64,000 nucleotides of DNA from Amborella trichopoda (GCF_000471905.2 NW_006498549.1:5291070-5355069); one strand, 5' to 3'. Shown: positions 10,893 to 23,520, numbered from the stretch's first letter. Notes: a model not told the origin generated them from the letters alone. Program-made: numbers and translations.

Positions 10893-13585
10893 TGTAAGGA
10901 CCGAGCTTTTCCCGACAGGGAAGACACGCGCAATAGGAAAAGTCCGTTGGAGAAGGAGCATGCGCGGCTATGAGATGGTATTACTGCCGCCGGTGTTAGC
11001 ACTGTGAGTGTTAGAAATAGAGTGAGAATAGACTACCAGGACTGTTGGAGTAGGGTAGTCCATGAGGGATTTCCTTTTCTTTTCCCTCTTTTTTTGTTTT
11101 TTTTGTCTATCCCTTTTAAACACATGGTTGTACTCCTTGTGTCACTTGGAGGTGGCTTGTTGCCATCTCACCTCCCCCTTCTCCTTATCCATATATCAAC
11201 CCACCACTCTCTCTCTCTTAGAGCATTTCTCTCACACGCCATGTTCTTTTCCCTCTTGAAACACTAAGCAATTCTAGCCCCTCTGAGCCTTGTGGGAGAA
11301 GCTTGGAGAAGTGGCTGTATGAAGGATTTTGGAATCACCATTGTACCACAAGGTAAGAAGATTATGCTATTATGTGTCTATAGAATTAAGCATGAAATTA
11401 GGCATGAGATTGTATAGAAATGGTATGAAGAGAATAGGATTGCATGCATGTTATGTGTTCTATTTTTCCAGAAAGTGGGATTTCTTTGTATGAAATGTTA
11501 AGCATTATTATCATTCTTTTTTAATATAGAAATCTGTGAATTGATGTTCTTACGAGTCTAGTTTAAGATAGAAAATGTTTCATGTTGTTATCTAGTATAG
11601 ATTAGAAGTTATGAAGTGATCTTTGAAGTGTACCATGACAGTGCTGTGAAATTTCATAAAGGTTTGAGGTTTTTGTAACACTCTGTTGACCTACCAAATG
11701 ACATCTAAATTGCCCCAAATCACCACCATTAGAAAGATCTATGTGTCCAGTTTGATTTTGGTGTTTAGGCCCGGTTGAAATTCTTGATAGTTTGGAAGTT
11801 GTGTTTCGATTTGTGCATGTATATCACTGTTAGTAGACTGTAATAAATTCAAGAAATGTTGCTTCTGTTGTACTAAGATTTGACCGATCAAATTGATCCC
11901 AAATCACTGCCATTTGAAGATCTCTAAGTGGGCTTAAAGTTGCATGTAGAAATGATTTCAAAATTCGCTCTAGATTGAAAGTTATACCTTTGTTAAGAGG
12001 GATAGGTCACTGTTAGTAAAATGCAGAATATTACAGAAATGTTGTTTATGTTGTACCCAAGTGTTGACTGACCAAACGGTGATTAATTGACTCTGAACCA
12101 CTTTTGAATGATAGATAATTATGTTTACTTTAATTGTTGTTTTATGACTAGGTTGAGATTCTTTATAAACCAGAAGCTATGTCTAATTCTGTGAGACTAT
12201 CACCCCTAAATTAGTGAATGTTATGACGTAATGAATGTTGTATAAATGCCATGAAGCAGTGAATGCCTATGAAATGGAAAAAGCAGTGAAATAGTAAATG
12301 CGGGTGAATTAGTGAATGTGCCTAGTTGTTATAGGACATGCTTCTGAAATAGTAGATGCTCATGATGTGAGACCCGACATAGATGTGATATGAAGCACTA
12401 TGCAATGGGTTATCCATTAATAGGGTGATGTGGTATGATATGACTGTGGTGAATGATATATAATAAGACCTGTGTGGTCAGCAGTGTGATATATGAGATA
12501 TATATGTTATAAGTGATTTATTGACATGCTTTGTGCATATTGCATTGCCTGGGATATGTGACTTTCTTGAGGTGAGCATGAGGTGATATGTTATGTGACT
12601 TCTAGGCGTGCTTTCAGTGTATTACATTACCTAAGATATGTGATTGATTGACATGCTTTGAGCATATTGCATTGCCTAAGATATGTGACTGATTGACATA
12701 TTTTGAGCGTATTGCATGATCATGATTAACACTAGTGAGGTGTGGCTGAGGTAAGATGTGATTTCCCGGCATGCTTTGCACATATCACATCGCTTGAGAT
12801 ATGTGATTGATTTGAGATATGTGATTGACCTAAAACATGAGATCGACCTGAAATATATGATTACTTGAGATGTGTGATCGATTTGAGATATGTGATTGGC
12901 TTGATAGATAGAGCTAGAGAGGGAGTTAGTGTCTATTGATTTTGTTATGCTTGCTTATTGGTGTTGCTCGGTTAAGATTTGATAGATTGCTAATTCATAT
13001 GATATATGATATCTAAATTGTGCTTGCTCAACCATGAAAAGAACCATTTTGTAATTGTGATATAACTGTGATATATGACTCCTGTGTTATAAGAATGGTA
13101 TAGAATGTTGAACATTGTTGTGAGATAACCTTCATAGACAGGGAAGCATGATACTGTGATTTACTTATTGGGTTTTTTAGCTCATTCCTTTGCTTCCACC
13201 CATGTAGATTGACTGCTGCAGGTCGAAGACGGGCGGGCGGTGATCGTGATTGGTGGATTGAAAGCTCGTGCTCGACTAGAAGTTCTCCTTGTTTTGTAGG
13301 TGTTAGATGGCCGTCGGTCGTACAGTGTTGTTTGTGAGGCTTTGTAATTTTGTTAATAGGCTTTTGGTGCCTTGGATGAATTGTAAGATTCTGGTTATTG
13401 TAAAGAATTTTGGTGAATGAATGGGTTAATGGATTTTAGTTTCATTTCGTGGTTTACTCTAGATTCCGTGTTGCTATGCGTTGAGCCACTCCCACCTGAG
13501 TGACATTCGCGACCTCCGGTCGTGATCCCGCACTCTGTCGCCCTCCAATAAGGTACGGTAGGGGTTAGGGGGCGGAGTCGTGACA
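10893..13585. mobile_element. Solo LTR, 2.7 kb (probably Ty3/gypsy chromovirus type)
   Basis: Starts TGTAAGGACCGAGCTTTTCC and ends GGGGGCGGAGTCGTGACA. The flanking 5-mers are TGACA (10888-10892) and GGACA (13586-13590), identical at four of five positions. The start, the end and the long GC-richer 3' part (13440-13585) resemble large LTRs of plant chromoviruses (Tekay/Del-like); the lineage is inference. No gag-pol is present, so the internal part was lost by LTR-LTR recombination. It contains a degenerate tandem array (12530-12900) and no convincing ORF. Confidence 0.75.
12530..12900. repeat. Degenerate tandem array inside the solo LTR
   Basis: Repeated modules GACATGCTTTGAGCATATTG followed by CATTGCCTAAGATATGTGA occur four to five times to 12800, then shorter GAGATATGTGATTGA units continue to about 12900. 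Unit length drifts from about 60 to about 25 bp. Confidence 0.8.
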
Positions 13586-13590
13586 GGACA

Positions 13591-14214
13591 ATAATCAAAA
13601 GTTAAAGAAAGAATTGGATTTCAAAGTTGTCTGGAATGTCTTTATTAAAAAACATTCAAAATAGAAGGAAACTCAAAATGAAAGGGATAAAGAAAGAAAG
13701 ATTCAAATAAAAGAAGTCAAGAAGACAAGTTCCAAAAATTTGAAATTGGATGGACAAAAATAAGAAATTTTTTTCTTTAGAGTAGATGGAATAAAAATAT
13801 AAAACTTTCAAAAAAGTGAATTTGGATTCACAAATGTAAAAGTTCACAAATGTAAAAGTTTTTTTAACCATTTTTTCAAAAAAGTTCTAAAAACATATTT
13901 TTAACATTTTTATGGAAACACCATGTTTCTTTTCCCAATTATTTCAAAAAACACAATTTTATTAAAATAATAAGGCTTTTTTTTCCCTGAAAAGTCACAG
14001 TTTTAACAGCAACTCGCTAACTATGGTCTAGGTTGAGTTGCAGTGTACAAATTTGTGGACTCATAAATCAATATTGCATAAGCATTCAACGATCTAAGTC
14101 TAGATTGAACCGTAGTACAAAACTTTGTGCACTCATAAAGCAAAACTACATTAGCATTTGATCTATCGAATAACCAACCCAATAAAATAAATACAATATA
14201 CTGACCTTTAATCA
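13591..14214. other. AT-rich DNA with the right copy of a dispersed repeat
   Basis: 13590-13990 is AT-rich without recognised features. 14030-14165 holds two ~70-bp degenerate units (ACAAATTTGTGGACTCATAA and ACAAAACTTTGTGCACTCATAA) related to 10200-10345. Confidence 0.6.
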
Positions 14215-16350
14215 ATGCCTACACTTCGACTTGCATGGGTGAGGGCGCAAGTTAAATCTAGCCTCCTTATCACAAGCTGGTGTGGGCATGGGCTGGGTAG
14301 TTAGCATCGGCCCATGGTCATCATCATCTTCGTCCTCATACTCTTTAGCATGACTATTCTCTCCAGGCCCACTGACTTCATGATGCACATCATCATTTCC
14401 ATTTGTATCACCAAGGAAACAATTTGATCGGATATCAAACACCTCAGTTACAGATCGTTGCCGCATAGCCCATGCTTGGGTCAACATATGTGTGCTCCTT
14501 TCAAGAGCAACATCCTTCAATAGCCAAATAAGCAATATATTAATAACTATTATACGTACCAAAAAAATTAAAAAATGTATACATACGCATACAACCATAC
14601 AACCCAAACAAAGAAATTCATAACATATTTCGAAAACCAATAAAAGTAATGACATGTATTTTTGGTCAGCTTACCATGCATTCATCGTAACTGTAGCTTG
14701 TAGATTTCATCACATAATGAGATTCATGGGCATGTCCATTTCCTCCCCCTGCTTGGTAGTGGGCCTCACTACATCCTTCGGCTAGTTGTTGGGGTTATGC
14801 ACCTTTGGATGGGTTACTTGCCAATACCAATCCTTGTGCTTCTGTGAGGGAAGCCCATTGTTTGAGAAACGAACAAGACCTCTGTCATGTGATTATGCCG
14901 ACTTTGCCAATCCTCAGTTCTATCGTCATTTCTACCCTTCCAATATTGTTGATTCCCATGTTTACCATTCCTCCTTGATGGTCTGCTGGGATTGTATTGT
15001 ATGCCCTACCATAATCCAAGTTGTAGGCACACATGATTTGGCATATATAGCTCCGCAATGCCATCAAATATGAGAGTCGTAATATACAACGTCATATTGA
15101 ATACATATTTCAGTCTTCATGAAGGATATCCTCAGGCTTGAAATAAGGTTCCAGACAACCCATTAGTAGCATTTGAATGCCACTCATATAAGTAATAGAA
15201 ATACCGCATATTAACAAGAAAGATGGCACTGGACATTTGAACTGACGTCATTAGATTTAACATCATTGAATTCCTGCCACACTGAAGTGGCATTGATGAG
15301 GGATTCCCTTTATACTTCTTAGGAGGCACCCATCTTAGTTTTATGGGATCTTCTAGTTCAATAAGATGAGGAATGATCATGAATGCAAAACGAGCTCATA
15401 AGTCTAGGACTGAAATATAACATGCAGATAGTGTATACTAAGAAACATACGACTTTGTACCCTGCCTTAAGAAAATATAAAATTGGAATAATCAATAAAT
15501 TAAAAAATACCTACAAAAGAGTGGCTAAGGCACTAAAATATTTTCACTTAAACGTGGTAGACTTGTCAAGAGGAAGATACAAATATGTGAGTGCCGCTAC
15601 ACTCCATGCATATCTACTAGCTCATTCAAACTCCTCAAAGAATTTCAAATACATGTTGGCATGGTTGAATATGAGGTATAAGAGAAAATAGTAACATTAA
15701 CGAGAAAGATCAAATAGTCACGTGCGTGCCATACAATCTATTATAGGGTAGCATTTGGTGGTAGTTTGTTGTTTTTTTTTCTGCCAAGTATGCTTGATGG
15801 TGGTGAAGTTAGGCCCAAGGGGAACTTCATTCAACTGGCTCAAAATGTAGTTATTGTAATTATTAATTCCATGGCATGTGATAAGCTCACTATCTATCAA
15901 TAACCCCATGATTTCGTGAACATCAAACATTAATGTGCATCTCTCTGCATTGACAACAGCCTGGGAATGGTCTACTTTGCTCGGACTGATGTGATAAGAG
16001 GACCCAATCCACACTACCGCACTACATCCTTTTGATCTTCGGCCAATTCCTAGTCCATTCGTTGTTTAATCTTCTCATCAATTTTGATTTTATAGTTATC
16101 CTGAAATACAACAATAAAACTATATGTGAGAACTACAAGAAACAAAGATAATAATCAATTACATTTAAATAAACTTCAAACTAACAAGAATGTATAAAGT
16201 TACTATACTAATGGACAGAGAGAGAATATATATATACTTTCCTTTGCCAAATATGAAAAGATGGATGTTCCACGTATATTGTTAGCAAACTAAGGTCCTT
16301 TGGACCTCCACGGTAGCACGGTAGCCCCCACCTGGAAGAGGTCCCACCAT
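14215..16350 (-). pseudogene. Plant mobile domain (PMD) coding remnant 2
   Basis: Five blocks on the - strand follow PMD order. (1) ATG at 16350: MVGPLPGGGYR, then after an 8-bp duplication GGPKDLSLLTIYVEHPSF and HIWQRK, ending at a GTATAT donor near 16237; this matches the N-terminal G-P-x-D-x-S-L-L-x-x-x-x-x-H-x-S-x-x-I-W. (2) 16014-15718: SPSKVDHSQAVVNAERCT, IMGLLIDSELITCHG. (3) 15690-15511: LLYLIFNHANMYLKFFEEFE, SRYAWSVAALTYLY, ending SALATLL and then TAG where the related copy has CAG, right at the donor. (4) About 15080-14860: FDGIAELYMPNHVCLQLG, DWQSRHNHM. (5) An acidic tail near 14380-14300 (YEDEDDDDHG). Exon-border agreement with copy 1 supports common descent. Stops and shifts show it is dead. 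Confidence 0.72.
16310..16325. repeat. 8-bp direct duplication breaking PMD exon 1
   Basis: ACGGTAGC occurs twice back to back. With only one copy the N-terminal frame from the ATG at 16350 runs into the conserved PMD block; with two it is shifted. Eight bases is the target-duplication length of hAT transposons, so this may be an excision footprint (inference). Confidence 0.75.
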
Positions 16351-17470
16351 GATCACTTGAACCTAATTATGCAAAAAGATTAATTAGGTACATTGACATC
16401 AATTCGTCTTCATGACATTCCTTTTTTCTTCAATTAGTTGTGTCATTTACATTTAATGCATCTGTGAATTTGTTACATGTCCTAGTCCTAAGAATCCATT
16501 AAGGCATACTAATCACATATGTGTTCCCTTTGAATATTTACATAAAGGATAAATGCAAATATCCAAAGCATAGTTGTTCATCCACTTTAGTAAGGAGCTA
16601 AGGCAATTAAGACACTCAACAGAGGATATGACTTCACATGGTAAATCTACCTTAGCTTTAGAGCCCTCCAGCTCGTATAGATAAATCAACAAATGCTAGT
16701 ATGTTGTATTACATTCTCAAGCGATAAGATGGAATGTTAAGCCTGGAGTAATTTAAGTTTTCCAAATAGGAGCACAAAAAAATGAAACATAACTACATTT
16801 GTTTGGTTTAATACCAAATAAAATATCATTGAACTCAACGAGTGGAGATGTCTCACCAAATAAATTCTCTGCACGATAAGTGTCGAAATACCAAAAGAAC
16901 CATTGGAAATAGCTACAATGAGTAATAAAATAAAAAACAATACTATAACAAATAGAAAAGATGAAAGATCTCCTTTACGTAACGAAAAAACGTTACATGC
17001 CAAAGACGAGAAAGATTTTAGCCCAATCTGCAATTGGACCGTCTAGGAGGAGGTATGATCAAACTAGACCAACATGATAATCTGACCATTTAAATATTTA
17101 ATCCAAGGTAACCCATGGCTACCCCTCAGAAATCAGGTCAAGGCCGGATGACCAAGATATGGTTCGACAAAACTCAATCATCCATTTCACAACATTGATC
17201 TATGGTTAATTTACAAATTTTCGTCAACATACACAATGGGAAATAGTCCAATAACTTTATGGGAGGAAGATATCAATATAAAAATGCTACACTCTAACTT
17301 TGAGCCCAATATGACACCAGATGAAAGAGAAATGGGTTCTCAAACATCTTGAACCGTAGGTAGGGTACACCTAAATCAGTCCAACTTTACAAAAGGAGCC
17401 CAAGGAATAAGTGGCCAAGGAGCATAAATTTTATGAGATGAAGACCATGATGATGATAAAACTTTCAGTC
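16351..17470. other. Unassigned DNA upstream of PMD remnant 2
   Basis: An open stretch on the - strand (17033-16737) has a hydrophobic segment; another frame reads NLFGETSPLVEFNDILFGI. I do not recognise either. No MULE transposase was found here, unlike PMD copy 1. Confidence 0.4.
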
Positions 17471-19990
17471 AAATTTGATGTCTAGAAGAGCCTTTTTTAG
17501 CACAATCTTTAGTGTACCACAAGAGGACCGCACAGAAAAGAAGAACATACCATATTGTACTTATGGCTCATCATCTTCATTGGAATTACAACAAGCAACA
17601 AAAATTTTTGCTAAAAGGTGGGGGTCATATCTCCCAATTTCTATAGCCAAACAAGCCCAAATTTCAATATCATGTTCCTTGCAACATGGGTTTTTCATCC
17701 ACGTATGTATCGATGGGTTCCTCTACTCTGATTGAGGTCGAATCGAATAAAAAAAGTTTGAGGTTTACAACAAGTGATGTGTATCAATCCACATGACCTC
17801 CACTCACTATCAGAGCAATATCTCACAGTGATTTGAGCCAAAATTTTCTGTGGAGCTTTTTAACTCAAAGATGAACATACCCATATATGGAAATCCATAA
17901 TTATCTTCCAATTAAGGGGGCGAATCCTAGTGAAATTTTGCCTAAATTTATAAGACTGCAGTTGTCAAAAATAGCAACAAATAAAAGAGCCATATATCTC
18001 CATTTTCGCATCATCTTGAGACAAAATTCTCACCAAACATTGGTCCCGGCATCTTCTACAAAAACCTACCAATTGATCGTCAAATAATGATAAAATTTAA
18101 TGCAATGATGAGGTATAGAAATGGGTATGGAATTTTTATGTAAAATAGAAAAACAAAAAATAAAATGAGTGGAACTTGATGAATCGATGACAGTCTTCAC
18201 TCAAGTTTATTGCAAAATGATTGTGGTTGATTGCTCTACAGTTTCACCAAAAACACTTGGACTGAAATGGTAGGAAAAGTTCTGATTTGATGGTGAATGA
18301 AGAAGGAAGCCTCCTCAAGGGTATATCATTAAAAATTCCAAGTTTTAGGCATCATTTTTTGTCATTTTCAATCCTAGCCCAATTTTATTTTTAATAGTCC
18401 ACCCCTTTTGAGCCATGCTTTTGATTTTCCACCCACCAATTTTTAGTACTTCTACCCATGTTTTCTCATGTCTATATGAACCCTCCTAATCTCATTTTTT
18501 AAGGGTTAAAAAAATTAAGATTTAACCTAAAGAGAGTAACCCTAAAACTAGAGAGAGAAAATTTGAACTTTCTAAATTACCCCTACCTCCATCCCATAAT
18601 CCCCAAATCCCTCAACTTTATTAAAATCCCCAAAATGCCCTTAAAAGTTCCCAGTTTGGAGTAGCAAAGGGTTGGGTCCTGGACATTGCATAGGTTGGGC
18701 TTCAGGCCCTTCAGGCGTCGATTATGGATCCACCTCGAGGGGTTCCCAACATTGAGTCGGCCCCTCTTACGTGTGTCTTCAAAGAGACTTTGAGTAGGGG
18801 TAGTACTGCTGAAATTTTGTTGACCTAGTTTTGAGTGGGGGGGGAGGGCAAGATTCATACACAGGCATGAGAGCGAGGAGACTCCAAGTTTGTATTACCC
18901 CTCCCTAAAATCCAAAATATCTAAAAACCCTTAGAAATTACAAAATCCCAAAAAACTTACCAAAAATTCCTATAAACCCTAAGAAACCAAAATGCCCTTC
19001 GGAATTCCCAATTCCAATAACCAAAAACTTCCAAAAACCCAAGGGAAAACTCATACTTCCCACTTCTAAACTAAAAAGTTCGTGTTCTCGTCGTCGAGAG
19101 TTCAAAGGGTACATGGGGCTCTCGTGAGCACTTGGCTTCTTCAGTCACATGAGGCTCCGCCTCATTCTGGACTGATAGCACAAGCAAGTCTTGGTGAGAG
19201 GGCTTCCTTGATACCAAGCACCGGCGGTCTAAGAGGGCCCAGATTCTGCCGAATCTAGGAGCGAACGTCCTCTCTTTATATTTGCTTCTCATAACAATAA
19301 AGCTGTTGATTTTTGTCGTGTGCCTCTAGTCTGCATCCGCTTTATTCTAGTGTAATCAAGTCACATGCGATCTGAACCATACATTTTTTTCTTATAAAAG
19401 ACCTTTAAATTAAGGATTCTAGTAATTGAGATTGCAACTACCATAGGATGAGTGAAAAAAAAACCTAAATACAACACATATATGTGAATCAAGTTTCTTA
19501 AGATATAATCTAAATAAAATAGAAATAAAATGTAATTAAAAATAATTCTTAAGCTTACCAATATGCAAATAGCAAATAACAAATTGATGTAGAGATTTTA
19601 ATTTTAGAAGGAGAAATTTTGCAATGGTTTTATAGAGAGAAAGTGGCAGAATTTGGCAATTTAGATATCCATTAAGAAAGTGGCTTTTTAAAATAAGTTT
19701 TAAGAGGCACTAGAGGGAAAAGAAATTTTGATAAAGAAACTTTGTGGTAGAGTGATGAGTTTCAAAATATCATTAGCAAAAGACGATCATGTTATAAAAC
19801 TTTGACAATATAATATAAATGATCAAAACTTAGAAATATATGAAAATGCTAAGAGAAACGCTAAACAAATAATAAGTGAGGCTAAACAACCAAATAATAA
19901 GTAAGGTAAACTTAAGGCATATAATAATCTATGCAGAAACTGGGAACACGAAAAGCTGAAAAATATGTCTTCAAATTAGAATAAATGAGA
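17471..19990. other. Unassigned DNA, possibly LTR-derived
   Basis: 17470-18870 reads without coding similarity. 18530-19080 is rich in CCCTAAAA/AAATCCC words. 19080-19300 is GC-richer (CGTCGTCGAGAG). The style resembles decayed LTR sequence, but no ends could be placed. Confidence 0.35.
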
Positions 19991-20000
19991 GAGAAAAGTA

Positions 20001-20275
20001 TAAGGATCTAGACCATGTTAAATGCTTTAAGAGCTGGCCTGTACAACACAAACTTAGTACAACACCTATCAGAAGGTGCAAGTTGGTTCAATTAGAATGC
20101 TAAAAAAGGTCAAGGAGCATGTCTAAAAAGATATGGTTGGAAGTAGTAAGAAAAGATATGTGAAATTATGGCCTTACTAAGGGTAATGTCCTTATATAGT
20201 AGAATGACAGAACATAATTCATATAGTCAACCTCCAATAGTTGGGAAAAGGCTCTGATAATGATGGTGATGATGA
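20001..20275 (+). mobile_element. RTE-type LINE 3' end remnant
   Basis: Translates, with one shift, to the RTE C-terminal signature: TTPIRRCKLVQLE, KKIWLEVVRKDM, GLTKG, then a tail TTGGGAAAAGGCTCTGATAA followed by GATGGTGATGATGAG. Plant RTE elements end in TTGGGA(A)TAAGGCTTTGATGATG-type tails. It is 5'-truncated. Confidence 0.8.
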
Positions 20276-20439
20276 GATTTTCATTAAGATGGGTTCGGTT
20301 AAAGGAAGAGATTGAAAGATGATTTTTTAAAAAGAGAAATACAGGAAAATAGGGGTTTGCGGGAGCTTTCATGGCCATTGACCAAGGTTCTCTTTGCGAA
20401 ATGAATATTACAAAAGGAGATACTGGATAATGGAACGAC

Positions 20440-20626
20440 ATTCTCCCGTGCTCTCCTTCTTTTCTTCTTCTATCTCTTCTCCCACTTCTCCCACTGTCTC
20501 CTTCTTATCCCTTTCCCTCTTCCTCCAGCTCCCTTTCTCTCATTCTCTCTCTTTTCTTCAACTCACGTGTACTTTTTCTCTTGCTGGTTCCTCTCTCTAT
20601 CCTTCTTCTCCCGCTTTCTCTTCCAT

Positions 20627-20660
<34 letters not shown>
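20440..20660. repeat. CT-rich tract with (CT)n microsatellite
   Basis: Pyrimidine-rich with TTCTTCTCCC and CTCTTCC blocks, ending in a CT run at about 20628-20656. Confidence 0.85.
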
Positions 20661-22115
20661 TGGTTAATTTGAAGGGGGTTACTGGCTGAGCCCATAACCC
20701 TTTTTTTGAAATTTCGAGTCAAATAATCCCACCTATTTAAATTGACTAAAAAAAAGGGGAAGAGTATATAAGATGCATATATGTGGGAAATATATAAAAT
20801 TTTCCTTAAAAAAGAATTAAAGAAAAATAGGAAATGAGAGATGTGAGCAACCATTAAGCCGAGTCCAACGTCTGGACCAGAGTTGGGGCCCAAATCAATG
20901 TTCTCGGTGTAGGGGACCACTCCTTTTATTGTCAGAGTGTTAAGCTAGAGACACTAGAGGTTGTTGCATTCTTTATAGAGTTAGAGAGGCTTTTAATGTG
21001 AGAAGGACCATGGTGGTCTAAGGTCTTCTTAAAGGTGATCAAGCGGTTAGGGATTTTTGGATGGCTTGAGGGTTGGAGAAGTATGGTTCAACTCATTGTA
21101 GCTGATGGGGAATCTCTAGAGCTTCGGACTAGGGTCAAGGTTCAAAGATAGGCTTGGTTTAGTGGTGAAGATCCAAAACCAAACTGCTTCACCTAGGGTT
21201 CAACTAAAAGTCCCCCAATCTAAACGTTACGTGGCCTTTTTATAGGCCAAGGCCCCGACCAGGTGAGATGACGGCCCAATTTGGGCCATACATCTCACAG
21301 TGACTCTACGTATGCACATGCGACCCTCGGGGGTTGCAGGGTCCAATGGATCCCAATAAGGGGCAATTCCCTCCGCTTAGCCCGATATGTCCCCTGTGAA
21401 GCATTTTAGGACACTTTTCAGTTTATTGAGATCCTTTAAATTATTTTAGTATTTATTTATTTTTTATGGGTTAACTAGGGTTTAAGCTAGTCAACATGGT
21501 GATTACAGCCTAATCTAAACAAGGGGGCTCCAAATCTAGGGTTTAAAATTGATTTGGAAGGTTTAAGGGTAGGCTTAATCTAATTAGTAGAGATTCAAAA
21601 GGTTTAAAGATTGTTCAAGCCTAATTAGGAGGGTTGTAAAGTCTCTAAGTAGGTTTATGCCTTAACTATGTGGGTTTAGGTTTAATTAATTAGGCTTTGG
21701 TTAATGATGGGACTTCTAGAATGAAACCCCTCATGGAGGGATGTTTTTGTCATTATTGAAAAGTGTTTGGGGGTATTTTGGTCATTTGGTTCACAAATAG
21801 AATTAATATTTTAATTCATAAAATGTGTATTTTTTTCAATTTTGGTAGTTTTTGAGCAATCCACCCTTGTTTTATGGTTGCTCTATATAAGGAACTTAAG
21901 TCATTTGCAATACTCTCTCTTGAAAGTGTTGGAAATTAATGGGAAAAGCTTGAGAATTCTAAGGCTTGTTCTTTTGTTTTGCTTTCAAGTTCAAGACTCA
22001 AAATAGGAGGAGAGAGAAACATTTCCTAGGGAGAGAAAATAACCCTAGAAAGCCTACACTCTCTCGAACCACAAAATTCCAATTCCCTTAGGATTTCCAA
22101 CCCCCAATTACATAC
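20661..22115. other. Unassigned DNA
   Basis: No gene seen. 21200-21420 is GC-richer; 21440-21720 carries repeated GGTTTA/TTAATTAG words. Possibly decayed retrotransposon LTR, without recognisable ends. Confidence 0.4.
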
Positions 22116-22117
22116 AC

Positions 22118-22345
22118 CTTAGAACTCCTAGCTTCCATACACCTTAGAACCCCTAGCTTCCAATCCCACTCCATACACCCTACGTTAGCTAGCATACACC
22201 CTAACTTAGCTAGCAACACCCAACATACTACCTTAGCTAGCCTACACCCTACCCTACACCATACACCATTGCATCCTATACTCTTTAGTTATCATATACC
22301 TTACCCAATCCCATACACCTAAATTTCTATACACCATACCTCAAC
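22118..22345. repeat. Degenerate CATACACCYTA / TTAGCTAGC array
   Basis: CATACACCTTAGAA(C/G)(T/C)CCTAGCTTCC repeats twice, followed by several TTAGCTAGC-(A)-CACCCTA variants and TACACCATA words. Confidence 0.75.
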
Positions 22346-22384
22346 CCAACCCACCTAAGCTAGACCCCTAAACCCTGACCTTGA

Positions 22385-23110
22385 CCCAATGCTTTGAGCT
22401 CTCTCTCTCTCTCTCTCATGTGCATGTAAAGGGACCGATGAAGGTGCACTTAGGCCTAAGCCCATTCTAGGTCCACTCTCTCTCCTCTCTCTCTCTTTTC
22501 TTTTTTCTTTCCATATTCTTGTCTCTCTTTCTCTCTCTTCTTTTTCTCTTTCTCTCTCTTCTTCTCTCTTCTCTTTCTTCTTTCTCTTTCTCTCTATCTC
22601 TCTCTTTTTGCTCAGACCTAGGGTGGGTCTGAGCCCTGCCCCTCCTCGCTCTCTTCATCTCTCTCTTCTCTCTCTCTCTCTCTCTCTCTCGTCCAAGACC
22701 CAGACCCGCACATAAGGCAGGCCTGACCACTTCCCCTCTCCTATTCTCTCTGCCCCTCTCTTTACCCTATCTGGCCCTCTCTCTCTACAAGCCATATCCG
22801 CCCCTTTCTCTCTTTTCCCTCTCTCATCCTCTCATCTCTCTACCCTATCTACTGCTCTCTTTCTACATGCCCTATCCGCCCCTCTTTATCCTATCTGCCC
22901 CACTCTCTCATACATCCTATCGGCCCCTCTCATCTCTCTACCCTATCGGCCCCTCTCTCTCTCTCTCTCACGCTATTAGCCCCTCTCATCTCTCACACCT
23001 TATCTGCCCCTCTCTCTCACGCCTTATCTGCCCCTCTCTCTCACACATGCCCTATCCGTCCCTCTCTCTACACACCCTATCCACCCCTCGCTCCCTCTCC
23101 CACTCTCTCA
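22385..23110. repeat. CT-rich minisatellite (CCCTATCYGCCCCTCTCTCT-like)
   Basis: From 22740, units of roughly 25-45 bp with the core CCCTATC(C/T/G)GCCCCTCTCTCT repeat about ten times. 22385-22740 is the same pyrimidine-rich DNA in less ordered form. Open frames on both strands are composition artefacts. Confidence 0.85.
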
Positions 23111-23520
23111 TCTCCACCTAGAGTTCACCATAGGCGGGTCCATCATCCCTTGACCTCGTTCACCCTTTTTCTCTCATTTTTAAACACTTTCTTCTCCCCC
23201 TAAGTCAAGTCTTGACCTTTTGTTGATTTCTTTTTATTTATATTCTTATTATTTCTTTATTCTCTCTTCTGCTCATTGCTTCTTTCACTCTCGAGCACTC
23301 AACTCAAGGTCTTCCTAAGATAGTTCCCTAGGGTTCTAACTCTTGAAGTGCTACTCTAACCATCAGCTTGTACAGTGTAGTTGAATCATAGGAGATGTTG
23401 ATTCTCTTACACTCGGTCATTCGGGTTGGGGTCGTCTTGAGTCAGCTTTCTCTAGAGTTCTAACATTTCCACTACTCTAACCACCGAGTCACACAGTGAT
23501 TAGGATGTGATAGATTTTCA

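Noticed and set aside
12530-12900. CRISPR-like array
   Set aside because: Unit lengths and spacing drift, there are no constant repeats with unique spacers, and the host is a plant nucleus.
15383-15691. 102-codon + strand open frame
   Set aside because: It is antisense to the central PMD exon of remnant 2, which has a recognisable protein motif on the - strand.
16737-17033. 98-codon hydrophobic - strand open frame
   Set aside because: No family recognised and neighbouring frames look equally plausible; listed only as unassigned DNA.
22467-23121. Open frames of 84-87 codons on both strands
   Set aside because: They are produced by the CT-rich minisatellite; Arg/Glu-rich on one strand, Ser/Pro/Leu-rich on the other.
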